NCBI GenBank assembly: GCA_003266065.1
Contig: MUZY01000240.1
Coordinates: forward strand, 1-10,968
From: Methanosphaera sp. rholeuAM130
Lineage (GTDB): Archaea; Methanobacteriota; Methanobacteria; Methanobacteriales; Methanobacteriaceae
DNA length: 10,968 nt
Direction: 5' to 3'
This document shows, piece after piece, positions 1 through 6,878 of the stretch. The notes beneath the pieces are model-generated. The model made no database searches and had not been told where the DNA came from. It was given only the letters and a program-made list of their open reading frames with translations. Every line of letters starts with the position of its first letter. Position 1 is the first letter of the stretch. Position numbers and translations under genes: made by a program.

Positions 1-180
1 GATTTAGATGAAACACTATTCACATTCGACGATGATGACAGAGCTACAATAGTAGGTTCAAGTAGAGATGGAGAAGTAGATGAACTTGAAATCGACGATA
101 TCGAAGTTTATACTGAAGCTGCTGAAAACTGTTCTGGGGAATGTATAGAAGTATATGATGAAGAAGGAAATCCAGTATAA
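1..180 (+). CDS. C-terminal fragment of a probable small 4Fe-4S ferredoxin-like protein (partial, 5' end outside window)
   Basis: The first reading frame is open from base 1 and ends at TAA 178-180, giving the last 59 residues of a very acidic protein. The tail reads EAAENCSGECIEV followed by a short acidic end. This resembles the C-terminal helix and last cluster cysteine of single-cluster 4Fe-4S ferredoxins, where an 'AAxxCPxxAI' segment follows an acidic stretch; here the usual Pro after Cys is Ser and a second Cys follows three residues later. The other cluster cysteines would lie upstream of the window, so the assignment rests on the tail alone. A ferredoxin would carry electrons in the cytoplasm. 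An unrelated acidic protein is possible. A run of seven T follows the stop by about 40 bases, suggesting that transcription ends here. Confidence 0.5.
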   Translation, partial: DLDETLFTFDDDDRATIVGSSRDGEVDELEIDDIEVYTEAAENCSGECIEVYDEEGNPV

Positions 181-218
181 TTAATAATCTTCCACCTTCA
201 TTACTTTTGATGCATGAC

Positions 219-225
219 TTTTTTT
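219..225 (+). terminator. Oligo-T terminator after the ferredoxin-like gene
   Basis: Seven consecutive T lie about 40 bases after the stop codon at 180. Archaeal RNA polymerase commonly terminates at such U-tracts without a hairpin. A weak palindrome (GATATTCCATGGGATATC, 231-248, one mismatched pair) follows it and is probably not part of the signal. Confidence 0.45.
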
Positions 226-385
226 ATCAGGATATTCCATGGGATATCTCATTTAATTAAATGTTACTTTCAAATCTATTTTTAACAAGTTACATATTGG
301 CTGCAATTAATCTTTTTACAAGTTGCCCTATGAATCGATACCCCCTTTTTTCCAAATGATTTAATAATAATTTCATACAAAATAA

Positions 386-393
386 TTTAATAG
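386..393 (+). promoter_or_regulatory. Possible TATA box for the glycosyltransferase gene
   Basis: TTTAATAG lies in an A-rich context about 24 bases before position 413-414, which would give a leader of roughly 26 bases to the preferred ATG at 440. The surrounding sequence is uniformly AT-rich, so other TATA-like words (for example near 359-367) are possible. Confidence 0.3.
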
Positions 394-439
394 ATATTAA
401 TTATGGACTTATATGATTTTTTACTGGAAGGGAAGATTA

Positions 440-1492
440 ATGAAATTATTATTATTCGTCACAGGAAGAGGTATTGGTGGGGATGCATTACTGGCATTCA
501 ATATCATGGAATACTTGAAACAGGAAGGTATAGATTCGGAAATTGTTTTGGATCCAAGTGCTCCAGGTTACTACTTCAAAAAACGAAACATTTCCTGGTT
601 ACAATCGCCAATACCAAATGCAGGAGGTCATGCAGCATCCAAAATGAAACTTTTGAAAGCAGGAATCAAAGCAACTCTGGCCTCAATGAAAGGGGCATCG
701 CTAATTAGAAAAGAGGGTGCCGATGGTGTGATAGGAGTAATCGGTGGGGGTGCAATCATAGGAAGTCTTTCTGCTAAGTTGGCACGTGTTCCGGATGTAT
801 CGCTAGTTTCAACCCCAACGGATACTAAAATTTCATTAAAATTAAATCCAACATTAATACTTCCGGAATCGCCGCTATATCTAAATTCCAATCCAACATC
901 AAAATATGATTTCAAAAAGCAGTATTTCCCAATAAACTTAAACATAACGCAGGGCAATAAAAATAACATTCTCGATAAGCTGCCTTCACAGTTTGATGAT
1001 GCAAAGCCTTCAATACTCTTTGCTTCCGGATCCACATTGTTTGACGGTATGGCACAAGCCGCACGTAAGTTTGCCGAAGAAAATGATGATTATAATATCT
1101 TCGTTATAGGCGATCCGTTAAAAGAGCAATTAAACGAGGTCATAGATTATCCGAATATAATCAACCTCGGATACATCAATTATATTGCCGATTTGTATGA
1201 TTTGGTTGATTTGGCAGTTATAACAGATGACGGATTAACGCTACACGAGACCATTGCCTGTCAGATACCGGTTGTCGTAGTTCTTGGCGTAAAGTATGGC
1301 CGTTATCATAACCTGGCCAGCGTATTTGAAGGAGCGGTATTGGAAAGTGGGGTTGATAATATAACAGAAGTCGTAAAAGATGCATTTGACAGTAAAGATT
1401 CGATGAAAGAAGCTGCCAAAAAGTATTCCGTGGATATTCTTGATGCACCTTATGAGTTGTGTGAATTTATAAAAAAGCACATGAAAAAATAG
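440..1492 (+). CDS. MurG-like GT-B fold glycosyltransferase (family 28 type)
   Basis: This 350-residue protein looks like a two-domain GT-B glycosyltransferase related to MurG, which moves a sugar from a nucleotide-sugar donor onto a lipid-linked or other acceptor at the cytoplasmic membrane face. The N-terminus, MKLLLFVTGRGIGGDALLAF, has the first Rossmann strand and Gly-rich loop. GVIGVIGGGAIIGS (97-109) matches the position of MurG's second Gly-rich loop. The C-terminal donor domain starts at ILFASGS (192-198) and holds TDDGLTLHETIACQIPVVVV (262-281), the counterpart of MurG's S/T-G-A-x-T-x-x-E region. No signal peptide or membrane helix is evident. The ATG at 440 is preferred over an in-frame ATG at 413 because a purine-rich GGAAGGGA site (426-433) precedes it and the Rossmann strand starts directly. 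In a pseudomurein-walled methanogen a cell-wall role is attractive, but the acceptor is unknown and no wall genes are adjacent. Confidence 0.65.
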   Translation: MKLLLFVTGRGIGGDALLAFNIMEYLKQEGIDSEIVLDPSAPGYYFKKRNISWLQSPIPNAGGHAASKMKLLKAGIKATLASMKGASLIRKEGADGVIGVIGGGAIIGSLSAKLARVPDVSLVSTPTDTKISLKLNPTLILPESPLYLNSNPTSKYDFKKQYFPINLNITQGNKNNILDKLPSQFDDAKPSILFASGSTLFDGMAQAARKFAEENDDYNIFVIGDPLKEQLNEVIDYPNIINLGYINYIADLYDLVDLAVITDDGLTLHETIACQIPVVVVLGVKYGRYHNLASVFEGAVLESGVDNITEVVKDAFDSKDSMKEAAKKYSVDILDAPYELCEFIKKHMKK

Positions 1493-1530
1493 CAGGAGAG
1501 TTTGAATAAACTCTTGCCTTTTAAAAATCT
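1492..1530 (+). terminator. Hairpin terminator after the glycosyltransferase gene
   Basis: Starting at the last base of the stop codon, GCA (1492-1494) and AGAGTTT (1497-1503) pair with AAACTCT (1508-1514) and TGC (1515-1517), around a GAAT loop and with a two-base GG bulge. T-rich sequence follows (1518-1536). Confidence 0.5.
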
Positions 1531-1540
1531 TATTTTATTT

Positions 1541-1579
1541 GAATTGTTGGAGATATCCATTCCAATTCAACCTTTTTTT
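1541..1579 (+). terminator. Second hairpin plus T7 tract in the convergent intergenic region
   Basis: TTGGA (1547-1551) pairs with TCCAA (1561-1565); an alternative longer pairing uses GAATTG (1541-1546) with CAATTC (1563-1568). Seven T follow at 1573-1579. This would stop + strand readthrough into the antisense of the converging gene. No equally good U-tract is seen for the - strand gene; its best candidate is a T5 run (1527-1523 on the - strand). Confidence 0.4.
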
Positions 1580-1606
1580 GTTTAAAGCTTCTGTGAATAA
1601 ATATTA

Positions 1607-2911
1607 TTACAGATATCTTTTAAAATATTGCGTTAACTTAAATATTCCGTCAGTGCTTGGATGTATTTCTATAAAATTGCCAAAGTCAGCGTCACCATCC
1701 TTTATGGCCTTGACCATATATGGTAATGCAATGTTGGATGAAGGGGTAATTGCAAGTATGTTGTTTATCTTACCGCTTTCAAGGTCAATGTTTTCCTTGG
1801 TCAATCCCGTTTTTCCGGTCAGCATATTCCAGAATGAACCCGGACCTGCAGCACCCGGTATCGCCAGTTCCTTTCCGTTGTTGTTGACTTCATCCCCTTT
1901 GAGATAGCTTACGTCATAGTTTAATGTAATAGTCAGTGGCACCAATGAATAGTCTGCCTCCACTTCATTATCCATGATGTTGTTGATGGCCACCATTCCT
2001 TCCATTCGGGATACCGGTGTTGACAGTAACCCTCCGATTACATCACCTGCGGCGTATATGTCTGGATTTGATGTTTGCATGTGGCTATCGACTATGATAT
2101 TTCCTTTTTTGTCAACTTCAACAATATCCTTTACGATGTCTGAGTTTGGTACAACGCCCGTAGCCAACAGTACCGTACCTTCAATTTCTCCATAATTTGT
2201 TATAACTGACCTATCTGTAATCTCTTTTATTTCTACATTTTCATGTACTATTGTATTTTTAAGCAAGTTGGCTACAATATACTCTTCAGTTCTACTATCA
2301 TCTAGCATTTTAAGGAAGCTACTTCTGCATAAAACATCCACTTGACTGCCGAAGCATGAGAAGATGTTTGCATATTCAGCGGCGGTTGAACCTCCACCGA
2401 TAATTACCAGTTTTTCAGGTATTTCCTTAAACTTCAAGGTATCCTTATACGTGTATGCGTTTTCAACGCCGGGAATATTCGGCAGGCGTGGTGATGAACC
2501 TGTACATACCAATAGTTTATCATATGGATATTCGTCCTCGTCATCCACCACTACAACCTTCCTTTCTGCATCTACTGTTGCCTCACCGCGAACATATTCA
2601 ACGCCGGTACCTGTCGTCTCAGCGGTTAAAATAGGCCTTATCCTTTTTTGTGTCTCCCTGATTTTTTGTGCTATTTTAGTATAGTTCAGTTTTATCTGTG
2701 ATTCCACAATTCCCAAATCGTTAAAGTTTTTCGATTCGGATACATGTTTTGCCACGTCAGCTAATGCACATACGACCATACAAGCATGGTTTAAGCATTT
2801 TCCACCAATATGTCTTTTTTCTATCAATGTAACGTTGTTTGATTTTTCAGCCGCATCCATTGCCGCAAATCTACCTGCCGGACCGGCACCAATTATCACA
2901 ATATTTTTCAT
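1607..2911 (-). CDS. Dihydrolipoamide dehydrogenase-like FAD/NAD(P) disulfide oxidoreductase with unusual redox motif
   Basis: This 434-residue flavoprotein has the class I pyridine nucleotide-disulfide reductase layout. The FAD-binding GAGPAG is at 8-13, a second nucleotide loop IIGGGSTAAEYA binds NAD(P)H, AAGDV binds FAD again, and a C-terminal dimer domain ends with IEIHPSTDGIF, which keeps the catalytic His-Pro of the usual HAHPT motif. The redox site reads GGKCLNHACMVVC: the Cys39-x4-Cys44 pair is kept, but the usual I-P-S-K after the second Cys is M-V-V-C, adding Cys48. A lipoyl enzyme is doubtful, since no dehydrogenase complex genes are near and hydrogenotrophic methanogens generally lack them; reduction of another disulfide (CoA or a small thiol) is an inference. 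The ATG at 2911 is preferred over one at 2920 because the Rossmann strand starts at once. It lies downstream of trpD on the same strand, but an oligo-T terminator separates them. Confidence 0.75.
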   Translation of the reverse strand: MKNIVIIGAGPAGRFAAMDAAEKSNNVTLIEKRHIGGKCLNHACMVVCALADVAKHVSESKNFNDLGIVESQIKLNYTKIAQKIRETQKRIRPILTAETTGTGVEYVRGEATVDAERKVVVVDDEDEYPYDKLLVCTGSSPRLPNIPGVENAYTYKDTLKFKEIPEKLVIIGGGSTAAEYANIFSCFGSQVDVLCRSSFLKMLDDSRTEEYIVANLLKNTIVHENVEIKEITDRSVITNYGEIEGTVLLATGVVPNSDIVKDIVEVDKKGNIIVDSHMQTSNPDIYAAGDVIGGLLSTPVSRMEGMVAINNIMDNEVEADYSLVPLTITLNYDVSYLKGDEVNNNGKELAIPGAAGPGSFWNMLTGKTGLTKENIDLESGKINNILAITPSSNIALPYMVKAIKDGDADFGNFIEIHPSTDGIFKLTQYFKRYL

Positions 2912-2939
2912 AAAAATCATCAGTTCAATAATTACTAAT

Positions 2940-2949
2940 TAATATATTA
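2940..2949 (-). promoter_or_regulatory. Possible TATA element for the disulfide oxidoreductase gene
   Basis: TAATATATTA lies about 25 bases upstream of position 2920, which would give a leader of some 10 bases to the ATG at 2911 and almost none to the ATG at 2920. A TTAAATGA word farther upstream (near 2959-2966) would give a leader of about 27 bases. The region is AT-rich, so neither choice is secure. Confidence 0.3.
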
Positions 2950-2972
2950 TGCATAATCATTTAAGAACATTA

Positions 2973-2995
2973 TTTTTTTTAAAATTTAAAAAAAA
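2973..2995 (-). terminator. Oligo-T terminator of the trp operon
   Basis: On the - strand, a run of eight T (2995-2988) starts about 30 bases after the trpD stop codon. The run is one arm of a nearly perfect T8/A8 palindrome (2973-2995), so it could act in both directions. Confidence 0.55.
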
Positions 2996-3025
2996 GTGAG
3001 GGAGTTTAGTATGATGCTTCTGAAG

Positions 3026-4075
3026 TTATTCGTTGCTGTATTTGATAATATTTTCTAACTGTTTTTTGGCAAGGGACTTTTCAATAACCTCTTTTGACAA
3101 GTCAACACCTTCCTTCAATGAGCTAACCTTATCTGCAACGTATAATATTGCGGCCGAATTCATCAGACATAAATCCATACGTGCCTTGTCAGTCCTGGTA
3201 GTCGTTACGTTATCCAGTATGTTGCCGATTACCTCCAGGTGTCCTTCCGGAGTTGACGGTGCCTTAATGTCCTCACGACTAGAATATTCGAGTCCAAAAT
3301 CCTCAGGATCGATGTATTTGACATCTATTTTTCCATAATCGATGAATCCGACCTTAGTTTTCCCTATATTGGATATTTCATCCATGGCTGGATTGCCGTG
3401 TTCATCAAATCCGTGGACAATCATGCCCCTTTTTACCCCTAAATTAATGGAAACCTGGGCAATGTTTTCTATCAAATCCGGATTGTATAATCCCGTCAGT
3501 CTGGCAGTAACCTGTGTTGGACAGCTAATCGGTCCAATCAGGTTGAATATTGTCCTTGTCTTCAATTCTTTTCTGATGGCCATAACATTTTTGGTGGCCT
3601 TATGATACATCGGTGCAAATATGAATGCAAAGTTGCACTTTTCCAAAGAGTTGATTACCTGATTCGGTGTTAGTTCAATGTTAACTCCCAAGTCTTCAAG
3701 TGCATCCGCACCACCATAACTGCTGCTTACGCTTCTGTTTCCATGCTTAGATATCTTTGCACCGGCGGCACTGGCTACAATCGATGAAACAGTACTGACA
3801 TTGAACGTTTTAAGGGTATCTCCACCTGTACCGCAACTTTCGACCAGATAATCCTGGGGACTGTAATCTATGTGGGTTGCGTGGTCTTTCATGCTTTGGG
3901 TAAGGCCGGTAATCTCGTCGATGTTTTCTTTTTTCATTCGCAGTGCTATTAGAAAAGCTGAAATAACACTATCCTGATAATCCCCGCTGATTAGATCATT
4001 CATACATTCATATGACTCTTCATAGGTCAAGTCTCTCTTGTTTTCTATTATGTCATCCAAAACGTCATAAATCAT
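3026..4075 (-). CDS. trpD: Anthranilate phosphoribosyltransferase
   Basis: TrpD joins anthranilate to PRPP, giving phosphoribosyl-anthranilate, the second step of tryptophan synthesis. The 349 residues carry the family landmarks in order: the PRPP/pyrophosphate loop GTGGD (82-86), NVST (92-95), KHGNRSVSS (110-118) with GADALE (122-127), RTIFNLIGP (174-182) in the anthranilate region, GFDE (222-225) and the Mg-binding DEIS (232-235). An N-terminal helical domain (about 1-70) precedes the nucleoside-phosphorylase-like fold, and the length is normal. The ATG at 4075 follows the trpA stop with one base between, and GAGGAG sits just upstream inside the end of trpA, so translation is likely coupled. 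It is the last gene of the operon and stands alone, not fused to trpG as in some bacteria. Confidence 0.95.
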   Translation of the reverse strand: MIYDVLDDIIENKRDLTYEESYECMNDLISGDYQDSVISAFLIALRMKKENIDEITGLTQSMKDHATHIDYSPQDYLVESCGTGGDTLKTFNVSTVSSIVASAAGAKISKHGNRSVSSSYGGADALEDLGVNIELTPNQVINSLEKCNFAFIFAPMYHKATKNVMAIRKELKTRTIFNLIGPISCPTQVTARLTGLYNPDLIENIAQVSINLGVKRGMIVHGFDEHGNPAMDEISNIGKTKVGFIDYGKIDVKYIDPEDFGLEYSSREDIKAPSTPEGHLEVIGNILDNVTTTRTDKARMDLCLMNSAAILYVADKVSSLKEGVDLSKEVIEKSLAKKQLENIIKYSNE

Positions 4076-4076
4076 A

Positions 4077-4886
4077 TTATCTCCTCGTAGCGTTTTTCAT
4101 GCTTGTCGTATACTTAGTTATTTCATCGTATAATCTGTTTTTATCGTTCAAGTTCTCTTTAATAATGTTTATTATCGCACTTCCGACTATTGCCCCATTG
4201 GAACCCGCATCCATTACTTCTTTGACATGTTTTTCTTTCGATATTCCAAATCCTACACATATCGGTATGTCTGTATGTTTCTTTATTCTTTTAATCAGTT
4301 CTTTCGTGTTATTTTCAACTTCTTTTCTTACTCCCGTCGTACCCATTACCGATGCGACATATATGAATCCGCCGACTATTTCGGTTATCATACCTATTCT
4401 TTCGTTGCTGGTTGATTGTGAGACTATGAATATCTCTTCAATATCATGTTTGCGTGAAATGTCGATGACATCTTTTGCTTCCTCTGGAGGCAAATCCGCT
4501 ATTAAGACTGCATTTATGTCCAGATTGCTTAATTTTTCATAAAAGCTATCGATTCCATGCTTGTAGATGATGTTGTAATATAACAGTAATCCTATAGGAA
4601 TTGAGGTATATCGTCTAACTTCTTCAAGAAAATCAAAACACCTTTCAATGGTCATTCCACTATCGAATGCTCGAATGTCTGCTTCCTGAACGCTGGCTCC
4701 ATCAGCTACGGGATCGGAGAATGGAAATCCAATTTCCAATGCATCAACTCCGCAATCCACTAATCGTTTAACAATCTCCAATGAAGTTTCATAATCCGGA
4801 TCACCCGCTACAACAAAGGGTATGAATGCTCCCTCATTATTATTTTCCAAATTCCTGAACATCTGTGCGTAACTTTCTTTAGTCAT
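4077..4886 (-). CDS. trpA: Tryptophan synthase alpha subunit
   Basis: TrpA cleaves indole-3-glycerol phosphate to glyceraldehyde 3-phosphate and passes indole through a tunnel to TrpB. The 269-residue TIM-barrel protein shows FIPFVVAGDPD near the start and LEIGFPFSDPVADG, which carries the catalytic pair Glu51 and Asp62 with the same 11-residue spacing as Glu49/Asp60 of Salmonella TrpA. ADLPPEE follows, then the phosphate-binding GFGIS and the GSAII strand end. The start ATG overlaps the trpB stop as ATGA (4883-4886), the usual sign of coupled translation for two subunits made in equal amounts. No anomaly is seen. Confidence 0.96.
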   Translation of the reverse strand: MTKESYAQMFRNLENNNEGAFIPFVVAGDPDYETSLEIVKRLVDCGVDALEIGFPFSDPVADGASVQEADIRAFDSGMTIERCFDFLEEVRRYTSIPIGLLLYYNIIYKHGIDSFYEKLSNLDINAVLIADLPPEEAKDVIDISRKHDIEEIFIVSQSTSNERIGMITEIVGGFIYVASVMGTTGVRKEVENNTKELIKRIKKHTDIPICVGFGISKEKHVKEVMDAGSNGAIVGSAIINIIKENLNDKNRLYDEITKYTTSMKNATRR

Positions 4887-6064
4887 AATTCAACCCCCAA
4901 TTCTTTAGCGACAATAAACATGTCCTTATCGCCTCTGCCGGATAAGTTTACAATGATTGTCTTATTCTTGTTTTCTTCTTTTTTGGCATATTTAACTGCA
5001 TATGCTATTGCATGTGAACTTTCAAGTGCGGGTATGATTCCCTCCGTCTGACATAATAATTTGAAAGCATCCAAAGCTTCCTCATTTGTTATCGGAACAT
5101 ACTTTGCACGTTTAATGCTATGAAGATAAGCATGTTCCGGGCCAACTCCAGGATAATCCAGACCGGCGGATACGCTGCTGGTATTTCTTATCTGACCTTC
5201 ATCGTTCTGCAGTATGATTGACAGTGATCCGTGTAGGATTCCGTCGCTACCTTTTGTGATTGTAGCACCATGATTCAATCCTTCAATTCCTTCACCGCCT
5301 GCTTCAACACCAATCAATTCAACGGATTCATCATCTACAAATCCACTGAATATGCCCATGGCATTACTTCCACCGCCAACACATGCTATAACCGTATCGG
5401 GTAATCTGCCTTCCCTTTCGATAATCTGTTTTCTGGCTTCACGTCCTATGACACTTTGGAAGAATTTCACCATACTCGGATAAGGATGCGGTCCCATTGT
5501 AGTACCGATTAAGTAATGCGTAGTATCCAAATTGGAAATCCAATATCTAAACGCCTCGTTGATTGAATCTTTGAGAGTTTTGCTACCGATGTCTACCGGT
5601 TCTACTTGGGCACCGGATAACTCCATTCTGAAAACATTTAATTTCTGTCTTTCAACATCCTTTGAACCCATAAACACTTTGACGTCCAAACCCAATTTTG
5701 CACCTATTACTGCAGTTGCTATTCCATGTTGACCTGCACCTGTTTCTGCAATCAATCGTGTTTTTCCCATGTATTTTGCCAACAGTCCCTGTCCGATTGT
5801 ATTGTTTATCTTATGTGCACCTGTATGAAGCATATCTTCACGTTTTAAGTATATTTTACATCCCAATTTTTTGGAAAGATTTTCCGCATAATATAATCCA
5901 GTAGGTCTGCCCGCAAATTCACGTAAATATTCTTCAAACTCTCTTATAAAATCTTCATTATCTTTAAATTTATAAAATGCTTCTTCAAGTTCTTCAATTG
6001 CTGGTATTAATAATTCAGGAACATATACTCCTCCATATTTTCCAAATTTTCCATCATACTTCAT
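4883..6064 (-). CDS. trpB: Tryptophan synthase beta subunit (TrpB1 type)
   Basis: TrpB is the PLP enzyme that condenses indole with serine to form tryptophan. The 393 residues match the standard TrpA-dependent (TrpB1) type in length and motifs. These are YVPELL near the N-terminus, KREDMLHTGAHKINN with the PLP Lys85, ETGAGQHG with the catalytic Glu107, the PLP-phosphate loop GGGSNAMG (230-237) and the C-terminal SGRGDKD (375-381). A strong ribosome binding site, GGAGGT, lies seven bases before the ATG at 6064. This is the best site in the operon and follows an 87-base gap after trpF, so trpB may start translation independently. It contains one of only two tryptophans in the seven Trp enzymes (in FRYWISN, 172-178). 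Confidence 0.97.
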   Translation of the reverse strand: MKYDGKFGKYGGVYVPELLIPAIEELEEAFYKFKDNEDFIREFEEYLREFAGRPTGLYYAENLSKKLGCKIYLKREDMLHTGAHKINNTIGQGLLAKYMGKTRLIAETGAGQHGIATAVIGAKLGLDVKVFMGSKDVERQKLNVFRMELSGAQVEPVDIGSKTLKDSINEAFRYWISNLDTTHYLIGTTMGPHPYPSMVKFFQSVIGREARKQIIEREGRLPDTVIACVGGGSNAMGIFSGFVDDESVELIGVEAGGEGIEGLNHGATITKGSDGILHGSLSIILQNDEGQIRNTSSVSAGLDYPGVGPEHAYLHSIKRAKYVPITNEEALDAFKLLCQTEGIIPALESSHAIAYAVKYAKKEENKNKTIIVNLSGRGDKDMFIVAKELGVEL

Positions 6065-6151
6065 ATTATACCTCCATTTACTATTCTTTTATTATTTTCT
6101 CATTTTTTTCATGGGATTTGTTTTTAAGATATTTCTGCAAGAAGCATCTTC
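6065..6151 (-). other. 87-base gap between trpF and trpB
   Basis: This is the longest gap inside the operon. It ends in the GGAGGT site of trpB. A five-pair hairpin (AGAAG/CTTCT, 6140-6152) overlaps the trpF stop codon. No U-tract follows it on the - strand, so termination is not indicated. No clear internal promoter was found. Confidence 0.4.
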
Positions 6152-6829
6152 TCAATTGTCAAATAACCCCAATATTTTCTTTATTGATTTGATGTCTTTA
6201 CGTCCAGCTTCAAACTCAACTCCACTGTTCAAGTCAATTCTATCAAAGTATTGCAGTTTGTCATAGATACTTTCCAGATATTCATAATTCAGTCCGCCTG
6301 CCAATGATACTTCCGTATGTTTATTTGCATTCTTGATTATCTTTGATGCTTCTATTGCCGTATCGATTGGTATCTGCGTATTTGTACCACCTGTAAGTCC
6401 ATCCTTAACGTAATCCAGCAGTATATTGTCGCATCTATTTGCAAAAGCTTCCAATTCTTTTTTCTTTGAATCGTCTATCGAATCCTTAAGGCCAATAGCC
6501 CGGGTAATGTTTATGTTTTCATAGTTATGGTACTGGTTAATCCATTTAATGTATTTGACGTCAAAGCTGCTAAGGCAGTGAAGCTGAATGTTAAATATTT
6601 TCAATCGATTACATTTTAAGATTGCATCATATGCATCGCTTGGTTCGATTACCAAAGTTGATGAACGTTTATTTGTCAATTCCTGTTCCAGTTCATTGAT
6701 TTTATTCATGGAAACATTTCTCTTTGATCTTTCTATATTAATAAAACCCACTTTATCAACGTTTAGTTTTTCAATTTTTTTAAGATCTTTCTGGTTTGTT
6801 ATTCCACAAATCTTTACTTTCATATCCAT
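6152..6829 (-). CDS. trpF: Phosphoribosylanthranilate isomerase
   Basis: TrpF performs the Amadori rearrangement of phosphoribosyl-anthranilate to CdRP. The 225-residue protein begins MDMKVKICGIT, the family signature with catalytic Cys8. It continues with GFINIERSKRNVS, IQLHC (81-85; the family usually has QLHG), LLDYVKDGLTGGTN with the catalytic Asp139, LAGGL (176-180) and DLNSGVEFEAGRKD near the end, where phosphate binds. It is slightly longer than the usual 200-210 residues, with extra sequence around residues 88-130. An ATG at 6838 would add three residues, but a GGGGG tract lies only two bases before it and 11 bases before the ATG at 6829, so 6829 is preferred; 6823 (MKVKICGIT) is also possible. 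It contains the only other tryptophan in the pathway (IKWIN). Confidence 0.92.
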   Translation of the reverse strand: MDMKVKICGITNQKDLKKIEKLNVDKVGFINIERSKRNVSMNKINELEQELTNKRSSTLVIEPSDAYDAILKCNRLKIFNIQLHCLSSFDVKYIKWINQYHNYENINITRAIGLKDSIDDSKKKELEAFANRCDNILLDYVKDGLTGGTNTQIPIDTAIEASKIIKNANKHTEVSLAGGLNYEYLESIYDKLQYFDRIDLNSGVEFEAGRKDIKSIKKILGLFDN

Positions 6830-6878
6830 AAAAATCATTTCCCCCTTTCATTATTCTCTTTAACTGTTTTCTATAAAT

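Larger units (their letters stand above)
181..439. other. Intergenic region upstream of the glycosyltransferase gene
   Basis: No convincing gene is visible in these 259 bases. They hold the T7 run at 219-225, a C5T6 tract at 341-351, and a near-perfect direct repeat (TTTTTAACAAGTT at 279-291, TTTTTACAAGTT at 313-324). A candidate promoter lies near 386-393. No tRNA or structured RNA was recognised. Confidence 0.5.

Noticed and set aside
231..248. Palindrome GATATTCCATGGGATATC
   Set aside because: It is imperfect, stands after the T-tract and not before it, and is not near a promoter.
279..324. Direct repeat TTTTTA(A)CAAGTT upstream of the glycosyltransferase gene
   Set aside because: There are only two short AT-rich copies, with no link to a promoter or mobile element; not enough for a regulatory or CRISPR call.
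628..1035. 135-codon open frame on the - strand within the glycosyltransferase gene
   Set aside because: It is a shadow of the sense gene, with no recognisable motif or ribosome binding site.
2501..2506. Exact TGTACA TRP-box word
   Set aside because: It lies inside the coding sequence of the disulfide reductase, far from any promoter and without a second box; a six-base word is expected by chance.
6065..6112. Tiny ORF MKKMRK in the trpF-trpB gap
   Set aside because: It has six codons, no ribosome binding site and no sign of function.
6140..6152. AGAAG/CTTCT hairpin at the trpF stop codon as an internal attenuator
   Set aside because: The stem has only five pairs and no U-tract follows on the transcribed strand.
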